Counted from the first letter of the stretch, positions 34,036-43,498 are shown. The stretch is DNA of 64,000 nt from Prosthecodimorpha staleyi (GCF_018729455.1 NZ_JAHHZF010000010.1:223563-287562), one strand, 5' to 3'. Notes: generated from the letters alone by a model not told the origin. Numbers and translations are program-made.

Positions 34036-34620
34036 TCAGTCGGCTATGCGATAGACCCGACCCCTCTGATCCTCTTTGGCCGAGGCAACCTCAAGCCCAA
34101 GCTTCTTCTTGAGCGGCCCGGCGAGTACACCTCGGACGGTGTGGCTCTGCCAGCCTGTCGCCTCGGCGATCTCGGCGATGGTCGCGCCGGCGGGCGCCTT
34201 CAGCATGGCGATGAGCTTCGCCTGCTTGGTCCCGTCGCGGGTCTTGCGGACCGGTGCGCCGTTGGCACCTGTGGGCGCGACCGGGGCTTCGGGCGCGGAC
34301 GTCTTGACCGGAACGGCGACATCGCCCCCGCCGCCTGCCTGTAGCGCAGCGTCCGGCGACGTGACAGGCTCGATGCCGAGGACCGCGAGGCCGTCATTCG
34401 TTAGGATCAGCCTCGTCTCGCGACCGTCGTCCATGCGCCGCCAAACCGGTTCGTCCTCGACCGCTTCGACTTCCACCACCAGTCCGCTGGTCAGGAGCAC
34501 GTGCAGCACCTTCGGGATGGCCCCTCCCTTCAGATGATTGGGCATCGGCAGGAGGTTAAGCGAACTCCGTTGCGACGCGGAGCTGAGAACCAGAAGCTGG
34601 GTGTCGGTGAGTTTGGCCAT
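34036..34620 (-). CDS. DUF3489 protein
   Basis: The 194-aa protein starts MAKLTDTQLLVLSSASQRS and ends with KQAKLIAMLKAPAGATIAEI then AEATGWQSHTVRGVLAG, the DUF3489 HTH-like block, and KKLGLEVASAKE. DUF3489 proteins are common beside prophages and recombinases in this class. It runs opposite to the prophage. The open frame upstream of 34620 is a shadow. A regulatory DNA-binding role is plausible. Confidence 0.82.
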   Translation of the reverse strand: MAKLTDTQLLVLSSASQRSSLNLLPMPNHLKGGAIPKVLHVLLTSGLVVEVEAVEDEPVWRRMDDGRETRLILTNDGLAVLGIEPVTSPDAALQAGGGGDVAVPVKTSAPEAPVAPTGANGAPVRKTRDGTKQAKLIAMLKAPAGATIAEIAEATGWQSHTVRGVLAGPLKKKLGLEVASAKEDQRGRVYRIAD

Positions 34621-34718
34621 GTCGGTCTCCCGTCGTCTGGGCGCCACGACCATCGCGGCGCCGCTACGGGTGCGAGCCCCGCAAGGGGGCGGGGCCGTCA
34701 GGATGTTGGAGCCCTTGC

Positions 34719-34946
34719 TCAGTCGGCATATTCGCCTTCGTGGAAGGCATTGTCGGTGATGCGCTTCAGGAGGGCGGCGTAGTCTTCGAGCGATCCGACA
34801 TGGCCCCAGGTGACGTCGTCGGGCGAGACCTGGAAGTGATCTTCGCTGAGCGCGACGATCCGCTGAAGCATCGCGTCGATCTGTTGCTTCTTGGCCAGGA
34901 AGGCGGCCAGGGCCCTGGTGTTGTCCTTGCGCTTCAGCATCGTCAT
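34719..34946 (-). CDS. Small conserved protein downstream of DUF3489 promoter side
   Basis: The 75-aa protein is helical and charged: ALAAFLAKKQQIDAMLQRIV and a tail ending in AFHEGEYAD. It resembles small conserved proteins seen beside DUF3489 genes. ATGs at 34946 and 34940 are both possible. It runs with the DUF3489 gene, with a 98-bp gap between them. No function is known. Confidence 0.6.
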   Translation of the reverse strand: MTMLKRKDNTRALAAFLAKKQQIDAMLQRIVALSEDHFQVSPDDVTWGHVGSLEDYAALLKRITDNAFHEGEYAD

Positions 34947-35056
34947 GTCCTCCGGTCGTGACGGAGTAATGCGTTCTATTTGACCGAAGCCAAGGCAAAT
35001 GATCGAAGTCGTCGATCACATCACCCCATGATCTGAGGCCGATCGCGAGGACATCG

Positions 35057-35563
35057 ATGGGTCTCTCGATCGGTGACTTCGCCAAGCGTGTCGGCGTCAG
35101 CCACGAAGCGATCCGGAAGGGCATCAAGTCCGGCCGCGTGGTGCTGTCGTCCGACGGCACGATCGACGAGATGACCCAGGTCGAGCGCTGGCACGCGACG
35201 CGCGACCCAAGCAAAGTCCGCGGTGGCCGGCCGATGACGGCGTCAACGCCGGAGGCCTCGGCGTCCGCTGTAGCCAAGTTCGACCAGTTGAAGACCGCCG
35301 AGAAGGCGTTGCAGGTCCAGCTGCTGCAGGAAGAGCTGCGGCAGGTGAAGGCCGAGACGGTCAACCGCGACGAAGTTCGGCGCAGCCTGACCGCCTTCGC
35401 CCGCCTTATCCGCGACAAGTGGGTCAACTTCCCCAACCGCTACGGCCAGCAGATCGCCGCGGAGGTCGGCTGCGAACCTAAGAGCTTGATGGCGAGCCTG
35501 GATCGGTTCGTCCGCCTGCAACTCGACGAGATCGCCAACGCCAAGCCGACACTGCCAGACTGA
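35057..35563 (+). CDS. Phage terminase small subunit, Nu1-like
   Basis: The 168-aa protein starts with an excisionase-like HTH: GLSIGDFAKRVGVSHEAIRK (2-21). A linker and a coiled coil (about 72-100, KTAEKALQVQLLQEELRQVK) follow, then an assembly domain. This is the order of the lambda Nu1-type small terminase that recognises packaging sites. The GpA-type large subunit lies 2 kb downstream instead of adjacent, because an accessory segment separates them. Confidence 0.8.
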   Translation: MGLSIGDFAKRVGVSHEAIRKGIKSGRVVLSSDGTIDEMTQVERWHATRDPSKVRGGRPMTASTPEASASAVAKFDQLKTAEKALQVQLLQEELRQVKAETVNRDEVRRSLTAFARLIRDKWVNFPNRYGQQIAAEVGCEPKSLMASLDRFVRLQLDEIANAKPTLPD

Positions 35564-36420
35564 TTTCGTTATGATCGATGGGAGTTCGAGCCTTTCCAAA
35601 AATGGCATGGCCGCTGACGCCTGGGAGCGTGCAGCGGCCAAGGTTCGTTGGAGGAAGCCTTAGATCAGCCACCGGCGGCCGAGAAACCGCCGTACCCTCT
35701 CGGATTTCGATCTAATTTGATCTTATCAATCCAGTGTTGAAAAAAAAGAATAAATTCAGCTATTGAGGATGATGCGCTCGATATCGGCTATATAGCCTAA
35801 TTTGAGGATTATTACTCTCTAACCACCCGTCCTCACGCGCCGCATCCTTACGAGAGCCTCAGACAAGCCAGGAGGCACCCCTTTGATCCGGCGGTCGTTT
35901 TTCAAGATGATGGTCGGGATGAGCGCAGCCGAGGCGAACTGCGCGTTCATCCGGGACGCGGATCAGCACAGCCTATGCTTTGGACGGTGTAGTTTCATCC
36001 GCGACGCCGATCTTCGGTACACTTTCAACGGCCGCTGGGCCCTTCATCCGGGGGAACGATATGCGGCAGATGTGCCTGGCGCGACGCCGTTGACCCTAGG
36101 AGGGCAGCCGACCGCTCAGAGCCAGACCCGAAAGGTCATTGCACCCGGCAAGGTAGTGTAATTCGCCGATACCGAGACCATCTGAGTGGTGATTTGGAAT
36201 GTGGACGGTGGAGCAGCGGGCGATCCATCGGCGGGAGGGAAGAGAGGGTTCCGCCAAACCGGACAAATTTTCAATGTTTACCGAAGGCTGGAAGATCAGA
36301 GAATCTGTCGAAAAACACTGCAGATTGTTCGGAGTGAGGCGTTTCAGTGAGTAGTAACCCTCCTTTTCGGATTATATTTTTTATACATTTATAATTCAAC
36401 GATAAATTTGCGGTAGAATC
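35564..36420. other. AT-rich accessory stretch between the terminase genes
   Basis: Composition drops sharply in G+C compared with the terminase genes. One weak open frame is called separately at 35883. Around 35690-35830 and 36355-36420 long A/T tracts suggest promoters; TATAAT at 36390-36395 is a candidate -10 for the gene at 36421. Nothing else is recognised. Confidence 0.5.
35883..36161 (+). CDS. Weak ORF with Tat-like N terminus
   Basis: A TTG start at 35883 follows GGAGG by seven bases. The first residues MIRRSFFKMMVGMSAAEA resemble a twin-arginine signal (RRSFFK), but the hydrophobic part is short. FIRDAD then occurs twice, matching direct DNA repeats at 35946-35964 and 35994-36012. 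The 92-aa product matches no family, and its middle looks repeat-derived, so it may be a truncated exported protein or chance. Confidence 0.3.
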   Translation: MIRRSFFKMMVGMSAAEANCAFIRDADQHSLCFGRCSFIRDADLRYTFNGRWALHPGERYAADVPGATPLTLGGQPTAQSQTRKVIAPGKVV

Positions 36421-36771
36421 ATGGCTGATTACGATTTAAAGGATATGCTGGGGCTGGTAGAGCAGGTCAAACGCTTCATCCTTACATTCAATCGACTGCG
36501 CGCTACTCATGGACTGGAGTTTGACGACATTCTGATTGTGTTGGCGGTCGTCGAAATCAATTATAGATATAAGGTTCTTTACCCTGCACCCGCGCAAGCC
36601 GTCGCAGCGTTCATTCAGATGCCCTATCAGACCACGCGTCGCCGGCTTGCTGTGCTGACCAAAGCAGGACACCTCCATCGGAGCGAAAGCGGCGGCTACA
36701 TCGTCGCCGACATCAACTTGCCGAAAGAACTACTCCGTACCTTCCGCCAGGAACCCGACATTCAGACGTAA
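36421..36771 (+). CDS. MarR-like winged-helix protein in the accessory insert
   Basis: The 116-aa protein is predicted to be a small winged-helix regulator: FDDILIVLAVVEINYRYKVL (about 38-57), FIQMPYQTTRRRLAVLTKAG (about 63-82) as recognition helix and hinge, then a wing containing SGGYIVADI. The size and pattern recall compact MarR/PadR-like proteins. The gene is AT-rich and lies between the terminase genes, which marks it as cargo. A TATAAT upstream suggests its own promoter. Confidence 0.65.
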   Translation: MADYDLKDMLGLVEQVKRFILTFNRLRATHGLEFDDILIVLAVVEINYRYKVLYPAPAQAVAAFIQMPYQTTRRRLAVLTKAGHLHRSESGGYIVADINLPKELLRTFRQEPDIQT

Positions 36772-37010
36772 GCCTCTGCTATCGACTTCGATAATAGATA
36801 ATCTCTGGTCGTAGTCGAGGCATCCTCAGGGGTCTTGGGGCGCTCCGCGATGGTGTGCTTGTTGCGTGCCATATTCTCGAAGAGCAGGCCACCTGCTTTC
36901 GACGGATCGAAGGCAGTCGAACCAACAGGGAACACATGGAGCGCGCCTCTCGATCAGGGTCGGCTTGAGGCCAACGAAGGCAAACGACGTTCATTTGGAA
37001 GCGCGCCGCC

Positions 37011-37256
37011 TCACCAGTTTGAGGCGACGAACAGCGCAAAGATCGGAAGCCACACGGCGATCGAGAGGAGAAAGACAAGGAGCGTCAGGAACCGATCTGT
37101 CGGAGTGCGCGGCGACTTGTCGATGATGGCTTCGACTTCGTCGAGATCGGGAGGTGCGTCGTCGATCAGGTGCCGGCGCACGAACCTTTTCCAGGCCCGC
37201 CTTGTGGCAGACAGTGCCCGTTTACGGTTTCGCATGGTCTTGGGCGACTTGGGCAT
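37011..37256 (-). CDS. Small membrane protein in the accessory insert
   Basis: The 81-aa protein has a very basic N terminus (MPKSPKTMRNRKRALSATRR), an acidic middle (APPDLDEVEAIIDKS) and one membrane segment (about 56-76, FLTLLVFLLSIAVWLPIFAL). It runs opposite to the late operon. No family is recognised. The AGG nine bases upstream is a weak ribosome binding site. Confidence 0.5.
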   Translation of the reverse strand: MPKSPKTMRNRKRALSATRRAWKRFVRRHLIDDAPPDLDEVEAIIDKSPRTPTDRFLTLLVFLLSIAVWLPIFALFVASNW

Positions 37257-37585
37257 GGCATGCCTGACTCGACTCGCATGGTTTCATCTGAACCATGAAT
37301 GTAATGAGCGTCGGCAAGTACATCGATTGACCTACAGTTGTTATGGGATTCTAAGTATTAATATATAATAAGGATATTTGATGCGATTTAAATAAAATTT
37401 ACATAAAAATTATCCATGACACTGATAACACTCTATATTTAATTGAGTATCCAATTGAACGGTGTTGATTTTCACAATTCAACGTTCTGATTGCGACCCC
37501 CAAAACGGGTAATAAAAGGAACGCCGATGGATGCGTCGGACCGGCAGCACGGCACGTGCCGGAGCGCCATGGCCTCTCTATCTCT
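37257..37585. other. AT-rich gap before the large terminase
   Basis: The stretch 37330-37460 is strongly AT-rich and has no open frame of note. It probably carries the end of the accessory insert and the promoter or leader of the head genes. Confidence 0.4.
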
Positions 37586-39577
37586 ATGCTGACCGACCAC
37601 GACTGGGCGCTGACGGTCCTCTGCGAGGAGAGCCGCCCGGACGCCGCGGTGACGGTCTCGGAATGGGCTGACGAGCACCGTGTGCTGAGCTCCAAGGCGT
37701 CGGCCGAGCCGGGGCTCTGGCGTACGGACCGCACGCCGTATCTCCGCGAGATCATGGACGCGCTGTCGAGCTACTCGACGGTCGAGACGGTCGTGGTGAT
37801 GAAGGGCGCGCAGGTCGGCATGTCGGAGGCCGGGCTCAACTTCATCGGCTACGCCATCCATCATGCTCCCGGTCCGGCGCTCTATGTGATGCCGACGGTC
37901 GAGACGGTGAAGCGGATCTCCAAGACCCGGCTCGACCCGATGATCGAGGCGAGCCCGGTCCTGCAGGAGCGCATTCCGCCGGCCCGGTCGCGCGACGCCT
38001 CGAACACGATGTTCTCGAAGGAGTATCTCGGCGGCGTCCTGATCCTGACCGGGGCCAACTCCGCGGCGGCGCTCCGATCCTCGCCGATCCGCTACCTGGT
38101 GCTCGACGAGGTCGACGCCTATCCGGCCAATGTCGACGACGAGGGCGATCCGGTCACGCTGGCGATCAAGCGCTCGGACACGTTCCTGCGGCGCAAGATC
38201 TTCATGCTGTCGACGCCGAGCGTGAAGGGGTTTTCGCGGATCGGCAAGGCGTTCCGGGAGGGCGACCAGCGCTGGTTCCACGTCGCGTGCGACGACTGTG
38301 GGGAGCGTCAGCCGATCGTCTGGTCAGGCATCCGCTGGCCGGAGAGTTCGCCGGAGGCGGCGGTGTTCGCTTGTCGGGCGTGCGGTCACGAGCATCCCGA
38401 ACACCGGAAGTCCGATCTCATTGCCGGCGGCGCCTGGATCCCGACTGCCGAGCCGAAGCGTGCGGGGTTGCGTTCCTATCACCTGTCGAGCCTGTACTCG
38501 CCGTGGAAGTCCTGGGGCGACTGCGCAACGGAATTCCGCGCCGCCTTCGGCGACGACAACCGCGCCGACCCGGCGCTGCTGCAGCCCTTCGTCAACACGG
38601 TGCTCGGCGAGGAGTGGGAGGACGCCTCCGGCGAGCGGGTCGATGCCGCGGGCCTAATGGAGGTCCGGGAGGACTATCTTCAGGTCGAGGGTGAGCGGTT
38701 GCCAGTTCTTCCGGCCAAGGTCGCCTGCCTGACCGCCGGCGTCGACGTCCAGCCGGACCGGATCGAGCTCGAGGTGGTCGGCTGGGGCCGCGACGAGGAG
38801 TCCTGGTCGATCGACTTCAGGGTCATTCCCGGCGATCCGTCGGCACCGGCGCTGTGGGACGAGCTCGACAGCGTCCTCCTGCAGCGCTGGCCGCATCTCG
38901 GCGCGCCGGACGGCATGGCGCTCTCGGCCGTCTGCGTCGACACCGGCGGCCACAACACGATTGCGGCTTACGAGTTCGTCAAGCCACGCCAGAAGCGCCG
39001 GGTCTGGGGCATCAAGGGGGCGAGCGACTATCGAGCCCCGATCTGGCCGAAGCGACCGGGCCGCACCAACAAGGGCAAGATCGACCTCTATTCGGTCGGG
39101 GTGCATGCGGCAAAGGACGTGATCTACAAGCGCCTGGCGCGGACCGGGCCGGAGTTTGCCGGGGCCGGCGCCTGCCACTTCCCGGCCGATCGCGATGCCG
39201 GCTACTTCGAGCAGCTGACCGCGGAGGTGAAGCGGACCAAGTTCATCCGCGGGTTTTCGGTGCCGTTCTTCTGGAAGCCGGACCATGCCCGCAACGAGGC
39301 GCTCGACTGCCGGGTCTACGCCTACGCGGCGCTCCACGGGCTTTTCGCCCTCGGCTTCAAGCTCAACGCCACCGCCGAGCAGATCGCCGCCGCCGTGGAG
39401 GCCGCCCGGGCGGCGGGTCAGTCCCGACCGGCACATGTCGAGCGTGCTCTTGTCCCCGTTCCGGTCCGTCCGGACCTGCCCCAAGCCGCCCGCAACTCCA
39501 GTGCCCCGAAGCCGGTCCGGCCGAACCGCTGGATCCGACCCGGCCGAGCCCGATCGGGCGGATGGCTCAGCCGTTAG
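37586..39577 (+). CDS. Phage terminase large subunit, GpA type
   Basis: The 663-aa ATPase/nuclease cuts and pumps DNA into the head. It has TVSEWADEHRVLSS near the start, an unusual Walker A (VVMKGAQVGMSEAGLNF, about 60-77), Walker B YLVLDEVDAYP (about 171-181), two CxxC pairs (CDDCGERQP and FACRACGHEHP) forming a probable zinc site, and nuclease aspartates in AGVDVQPDRIELEVVGWG and VCVDTGGHNT. The ATG at 37586 is used; a GTG at 37556 gives ten more codons. Neither has a strong ribosome binding site. Confidence 0.93.
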   Translation: MLTDHDWALTVLCEESRPDAAVTVSEWADEHRVLSSKASAEPGLWRTDRTPYLREIMDALSSYSTVETVVVMKGAQVGMSEAGLNFIGYAIHHAPGPALYVMPTVETVKRISKTRLDPMIEASPVLQERIPPARSRDASNTMFSKEYLGGVLILTGANSAAALRSSPIRYLVLDEVDAYPANVDDEGDPVTLAIKRSDTFLRRKIFMLSTPSVKGFSRIGKAFREGDQRWFHVACDDCGERQPIVWSGIRWPESSPEAAVFACRACGHEHPEHRKSDLIAGGAWIPTAEPKRAGLRSYHLSSLYSPWKSWGDCATEFRAAFGDDNRADPALLQPFVNTVLGEEWEDASGERVDAAGLMEVREDYLQVEGERLPVLPAKVACLTAGVDVQPDRIELEVVGWGRDEESWSIDFRVIPGDPSAPALWDELDSVLLQRWPHLGAPDGMALSAVCVDTGGHNTIAAYEFVKPRQKRRVWGIKGASDYRAPIWPKRPGRTNKGKIDLYSVGVHAAKDVIYKRLARTGPEFAGAGACHFPADRDAGYFEQLTAEVKRTKFIRGFSVPFFWKPDHARNEALDCRVYAYAALHGLFALGFKLNATAEQIAAAVEAARAAGQSRPAHVERALVPVPVRPDLPQAARNSSAPKPVRPNRWIRPGRARSGGWLSR

Positions 39578-39587
39578 GAGACGCCGC

Positions 39588-39800
39588 ATGACCACGCTCG
39601 ACGAAGAGATCGCGGCGCTGCGCGAGGCGATCGCCAGCGGCGCGCTCAAGGTTCGCTCGCGGGTCAATGGCGTCGAGAAGGAGGTCGCCTATGCCTCCTA
39701 CGACGACCTGCGCAAGCGGCTCGACTTCCTGCGCGGGCTGCAGGCCGGCGGCCTCCGCCGCAAGGCGATCCTGGCCGCCGTCCATCCCGGCCGGTCCTGA
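39588..39800 (+). CDS. gpW-like head-tail connector
   Basis: The 70-aa protein has two helices: TTLDEEIAALREAIASGALK and YDDLRKRLDFLRGLQAGG, with the basic strand RSRVNGVEKEVAYA between them. This is the size and order of lambda gpW, which seals the portal. TAGGAG lies seven bases before the ATG, and the stop overlaps the portal start. Confidence 0.85.
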   Translation: MTTLDEEIAALREAIASGALKVRSRVNGVEKEVAYASYDDLRKRLDFLRGLQAGGLRRKAILAAVHPGRS

Positions 39801-41353
39801 TGCCGGCGACCTGGCTCGACCGCGCCATCGGCTTCGTCGCGCCGGCGGCCGGGCGACGCCGGCTTCGCGACCGCCACGCCTTCGAGGCGACGCTGCGCGC
39901 CTATGCCGGAGCCGATAGCGGCCGGCGCTCGGCCGGCTGGAGCCCGCGCGGCACGTCCGCCAATGCCGAACTGGCGCTCGCGCTGCCGAGCTTGCGTGAT
40001 CGCATGCGCGATCTGGTGCGCAACAATCCGCATGCCGCCAAGGCGGTCTCGACCATCGTGGTCCACGCTGTCGGCTCCGGCATCATGCCGCGCGCCAAGT
40101 CCGGCAACAAACGCCTCGACCGCAAGGTCGACGCCCTGTTCGATGCCTGGACCAAGGTCTGCCATTCCAAGGGGCGGCTCGACTTCTACGGCCTCCAGAC
40201 CCTGATCTGTCGCGAGTTCATCGAGGCCGGCGAGGTTTTGCTCCGCCGCCGGTCGCGGCGGCTCGCCGACGGGTTGCCAGTGCCGTTGCAGCTGCAGGTC
40301 ATCGAGGCCGACCATCTCGACAGCGCCAAGGACGGTGACCTCGGCAACGGGGTCATCGCCGTCCAGGGCGTCGAGCAGGACGCCTTCGAGCGACCGACCG
40401 GCTATTGGCTGTTTCCCATCCACCCCGGGGCCATCCGGCCCGCCGGGATCCTGCCGAAGGGTGGGCGCTCGTCACGCGTGCCCGCCGACGATATCGCCCA
40501 TGTGTTCGAGCTCCGCCGCGACCAGGATCGCGGAGAGCCCTGGGGCGTCGCCGCGATGGCGTCCCTCAAAGACCTCGGCACCTACGAGGAGGCCGAGGTC
40601 ATGCGCAAGCAGATCGAGGCCTGCACGGTCGGGGTCGTGACCGGCGAGGATCCCGAGCCTCGTCTCGGCGGCACGGTCGGGGCAGACGAGGAACGCCAGT
40701 TCGGCATCTTCGACGGCTCGGGCTTCCGGGTCGAACGCTTCGAGCCCGGCATGTTCCTGAACCTGCACGGCGGGCAGGACATCAAGTTCCATTCGCCGGT
40801 CGCGACCGGGGCCTTCGAGGCCTACAAGCGCGTCTCGCTGCAGGCGATCGCGGCCGGCTTCCGGGTGCCCTATGAGCTGATCTCCGGCGACCTCGCCCAT
40901 GTCTCCTACATCTCCGGCCGTCTCGGCATGCAGGAGTTCTATCGCCTGATGGAACAGGTGCAGTGGCAGATCCTGATCCCGATGTTCTGCGAGCGGGTCT
41001 GGGCCTGGTTCTGCGGGGCGGCCTACGACGCCGGCTTGATCCCGACCGCGACGGTCGCGGTCGAGTGGTCACCGCCGCGCATGCCGGCGGTCGACCCGTT
41101 CAAGCAGGCCATGGCCGACCTCCTCGACATGCGTGCCGGCACCCGTTCGCATGCCGAGATCGTGCACGAGCGCGGCCGGAACCCGGACGACGTGCTCGCC
41201 GAGATCGTGGCCTTCAACGCCGCGGTCGATGCGGCCGGCATCGTGCTCGACAGCGATCCGAGGAAGGTCGCGAAGTCCGGCGTCCTGCAGGTGAGCGAGG
41301 CGCAGAGCGCCGCGCCCGAACAAGCGGCGGCATCCGGCCAGCCCAAGACCTGA
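39800..41353 (+). CDS. Phage portal protein, lambda gpB type
   Basis: The 517-aa protein forms the ring through which DNA enters the head. It has LRDLVRNN-like DRMRDLVRNNPHAAKAVSTI, then VGSGIMPRAKS, REFIEAGEVLLRR and VPYELISGDLAHVSYISGRL, all typical of lambda-family portals. The length is usual. The gene overlaps the gpW-like stop by one base and is followed by the protease-capsid fusion after eight bases. Confidence 0.94.
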   Translation: MPATWLDRAIGFVAPAAGRRRLRDRHAFEATLRAYAGADSGRRSAGWSPRGTSANAELALALPSLRDRMRDLVRNNPHAAKAVSTIVVHAVGSGIMPRAKSGNKRLDRKVDALFDAWTKVCHSKGRLDFYGLQTLICREFIEAGEVLLRRRSRRLADGLPVPLQLQVIEADHLDSAKDGDLGNGVIAVQGVEQDAFERPTGYWLFPIHPGAIRPAGILPKGGRSSRVPADDIAHVFELRRDQDRGEPWGVAAMASLKDLGTYEEAEVMRKQIEACTVGVVTGEDPEPRLGGTVGADEERQFGIFDGSGFRVERFEPGMFLNLHGGQDIKFHSPVATGAFEAYKRVSLQAIAAGFRVPYELISGDLAHVSYISGRLGMQEFYRLMEQVQWQILIPMFCERVWAWFCGAAYDAGLIPTATVAVEWSPPRMPAVDPFKQAMADLLDMRAGTRSHAEIVHERGRNPDDVLAEIVAFNAAVDAAGIVLDSDPRKVAKSGVLQVSEAQSAAPEQAAASGQPKT

Positions 41354-41361
41354 GGACCATC

Positions 41362-43443
41362 ATGGATGACGAGTTGGAGCGTGCGATGCCGGTGGGCGTC
41401 GTCGGCGACACCATGCTGGGCCGCGAGCAGCGGCTGGCGCCCACGCAAGCCGTCTCGGACTGCATCGCTCTGGTGGAGAGCGTCCGTCTCAAGCCGGGCA
41501 GCTTCGATCGGACCCAACGCACCTTCGAGGCGGTGTTCACCACCGCCGCGCCGGTCCGCCGCTGGTTCGGCAACGAGATCCTGGAGATCACGCCGGACGC
41601 GATCGATCTCGCCCGGCTGGAAGCCGGCCAGGTCCGCTTTCTCGATCATCACCGCTCCAACGACCGCCGTGCCGTGCTCGGCACCGTCGAGCGGGCCTGG
41701 ATCGAAGGCGACGGCCTCGTCGGTGTGATCCGCTTGGCCGAGACCCCCGAGGCCCACGAGGCCGCGGGCCAGATCGAGCGCGGCGAATTGACCGGCATCT
41801 CGGTCGGCTACCGCGTCGACAGGTGGCAGATCACCGCCGTCGACGAGACCACAGGCCGCGAGGACTGGACCGCCACACGCTGGGCCCTGCTCGAGGTCTC
41901 GCTCGTCTCCGTCCAGGCCGACGCCAATGCCTTCGTGCGATCGGCTTCGCCTCAGCCTGCGACGGGGGCCGCTCAGACCGCTCCCAGCACCCCTCCTCGT
42001 TCTTCCGCCGCCCCGGCACCATCCAAGGAGACCTCGATGGATCCCGAGACCATCGCCGACGGACCGCGCGGCGACACCCCGACGGCCGATCCCACCGCCG
42101 AGACGATTGTACGCTCGCAGGAAGCCGCCGTCCGCGCCGCGACCGAGGCCGCCGTCCGCGCCGAGCGCGAGCGGGTGGCCGCCATCACTGCGCTCTCGAG
42201 CCGCCACGCCCTGCCGAGCTTCGGCGCCGAACATGTTGCCGCCGGGACTGCCATCGACGCCTTCCGCACGGCTCTGCTCGATCGGCTCGTCGACGCGGAA
42301 GCGACGACGGCGATCCGCTCGACCGTCCGTATCGGCCAGGACGAGACCGAGACCCGTCGGGCCGCCGCGATCGACTATCTGTTCGCTCGCGGCCTTGGGT
42401 CCCGCGAAGCCACCCTATCGGACGCTGCCCGCCAGTTCCTCGGCCTCACCACCCTCGGCATGGCGGCCGAGTGCCTGGAATGGCGCGGCGAATCCACCCG
42501 GCGCATGAAGGCCGACGACATCGCGCGCCGCGCCATGACCAGTTCGGACTTCCCCTTCCTGCTCTCGGCCGTCGTCAACAAGGAGCTCCGCGCGGCCTAT
42601 GACGTAGCCCCGCAGACCTTCCGTCCCTTCACCCGCCAGATCACGCTGCCTGACTTCAAGCTCGCCCATATCCTGCGCAAGGGGCTCGCCCCGCAGCTGA
42701 AGCGGCTCGGCGAGCATGGCGAGTACCGCCAGGGAGTCGTTGCCGAGAGCGAGGAGACGATCGGGCTGCAGACCTACGGCATCATCGTCGCCATGACGCG
42801 CCAGATGATCATCAACGACGACCTCGGCGCTTTCCGGTCGATCCCGGCCGAGTTCGGCCAGTCGGCCGCCACGCTCGAATCCGACCTCGTCTGGGGGAAG
42901 CTCCTGGCGAACCCGGTCCTTAAGTCGGACGGAACCGCCCTTTTCCACGCAACCCACGGCAATCTCGCCAACCCGGCCGCCGCCCTCTCGGCCGAGGCAA
43001 TCAACAAGGGCCGCTCCGCCATGGGGCTGCAGACCGACCTCGACAAGAAGACGGTCCTGAACCTCACGCCGCGCTTCCTCCTGATCCCGCCCGAACTGGA
43101 GTTCACCGCGGCCCAGATCCTGACGCCTGTCAACGCCCAGCAGAGCGCCAACGTCGTGCCGGAGTTCATTCGCTCGCTGACCCCGATCGTGGAATCCCGC
43201 CTCTCGCTCGGCGTCAAGAAGCCCGACGATCTCGGGCTCAACGTGAACGGCTCGGCCACCCAGTGGCTCCTCGCCAGCGACCGCGTCGACACGGTCGTCT
43301 ACGCCACCATGACCGGTCAGTCGGGGCCTTATGTAGAATCCGAGATGGGCTTCGATGTCGACGGCATGAAGATCAAGTGCCGGCACGACTTTGCGGCCGA
43401 GGCCGCCGACTTCCGCGGGCTCTACAGGAATGCCGGCGCGTGA
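41362..43443 (+). CDS. Prohead protease fused to the major capsid protein
   Basis: The 693-aa protein joins two functions that are separate genes in many phages. Residues 1-200 form an HK97-type prohead serine protease: QVRFLDHHRSNDRRAVLGTV holds the catalytic His, and ERGELTGISVGYRV the Ser. A Pro/Ala/Ser linker (about 200-225) follows. Residues 226-693 form the scaffold helix and HK97-fold capsid, with LPDFKLAHILRKGLAP and QTYGIIVAMTRQMIINDD. A good internal start exists at 42037 with its own ribosome binding site, so capsid may also be made alone. Confidence 0.93.
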   Translation: MDDELERAMPVGVVGDTMLGREQRLAPTQAVSDCIALVESVRLKPGSFDRTQRTFEAVFTTAAPVRRWFGNEILEITPDAIDLARLEAGQVRFLDHHRSNDRRAVLGTVERAWIEGDGLVGVIRLAETPEAHEAAGQIERGELTGISVGYRVDRWQITAVDETTGREDWTATRWALLEVSLVSVQADANAFVRSASPQPATGAAQTAPSTPPRSSAAPAPSKETSMDPETIADGPRGDTPTADPTAETIVRSQEAAVRAATEAAVRAERERVAAITALSSRHALPSFGAEHVAAGTAIDAFRTALLDRLVDAEATTAIRSTVRIGQDETETRRAAAIDYLFARGLGSREATLSDAARQFLGLTTLGMAAECLEWRGESTRRMKADDIARRAMTSSDFPFLLSAVVNKELRAAYDVAPQTFRPFTRQITLPDFKLAHILRKGLAPQLKRLGEHGEYRQGVVAESEETIGLQTYGIIVAMTRQMIINDDLGAFRSIPAEFGQSAATLESDLVWGKLLANPVLKSDGTALFHATHGNLANPAAALSAEAINKGRSAMGLQTDLDKKTVLNLTPRFLLIPPELEFTAAQILTPVNAQQSANVVPEFIRSLTPIVESRLSLGVKKPDDLGLNVNGSATQWLLASDRVDTVVYATMTGQSGPYVESEMGFDVDGMKIKCRHDFAAEAADFRGLYRNAGA
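42025..42039 (+). promoter_or_regulatory. Internal ribosome binding site and start for the capsid part
   Basis: AAGGAG at 42025-42030 stands six bases before an in-frame ATG at 42037. The new product would begin MDPETIADGPRGD, just after the protease and its linker. This would let free capsid protein greatly outnumber the protease fusion. Confidence 0.7.
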
Positions 43444-43498
43444 TCCCACGCCAAGCCCAGCCGAGCAATGCCACGCCAAACGTCGAGGGAGCCCTCTC

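Noticed and set aside
36835..37368. Plus-strand 177-codon frame in the accessory insert
   Set aside because: It spans gaps and the antisense of the membrane protein with no family or ribosome binding site.
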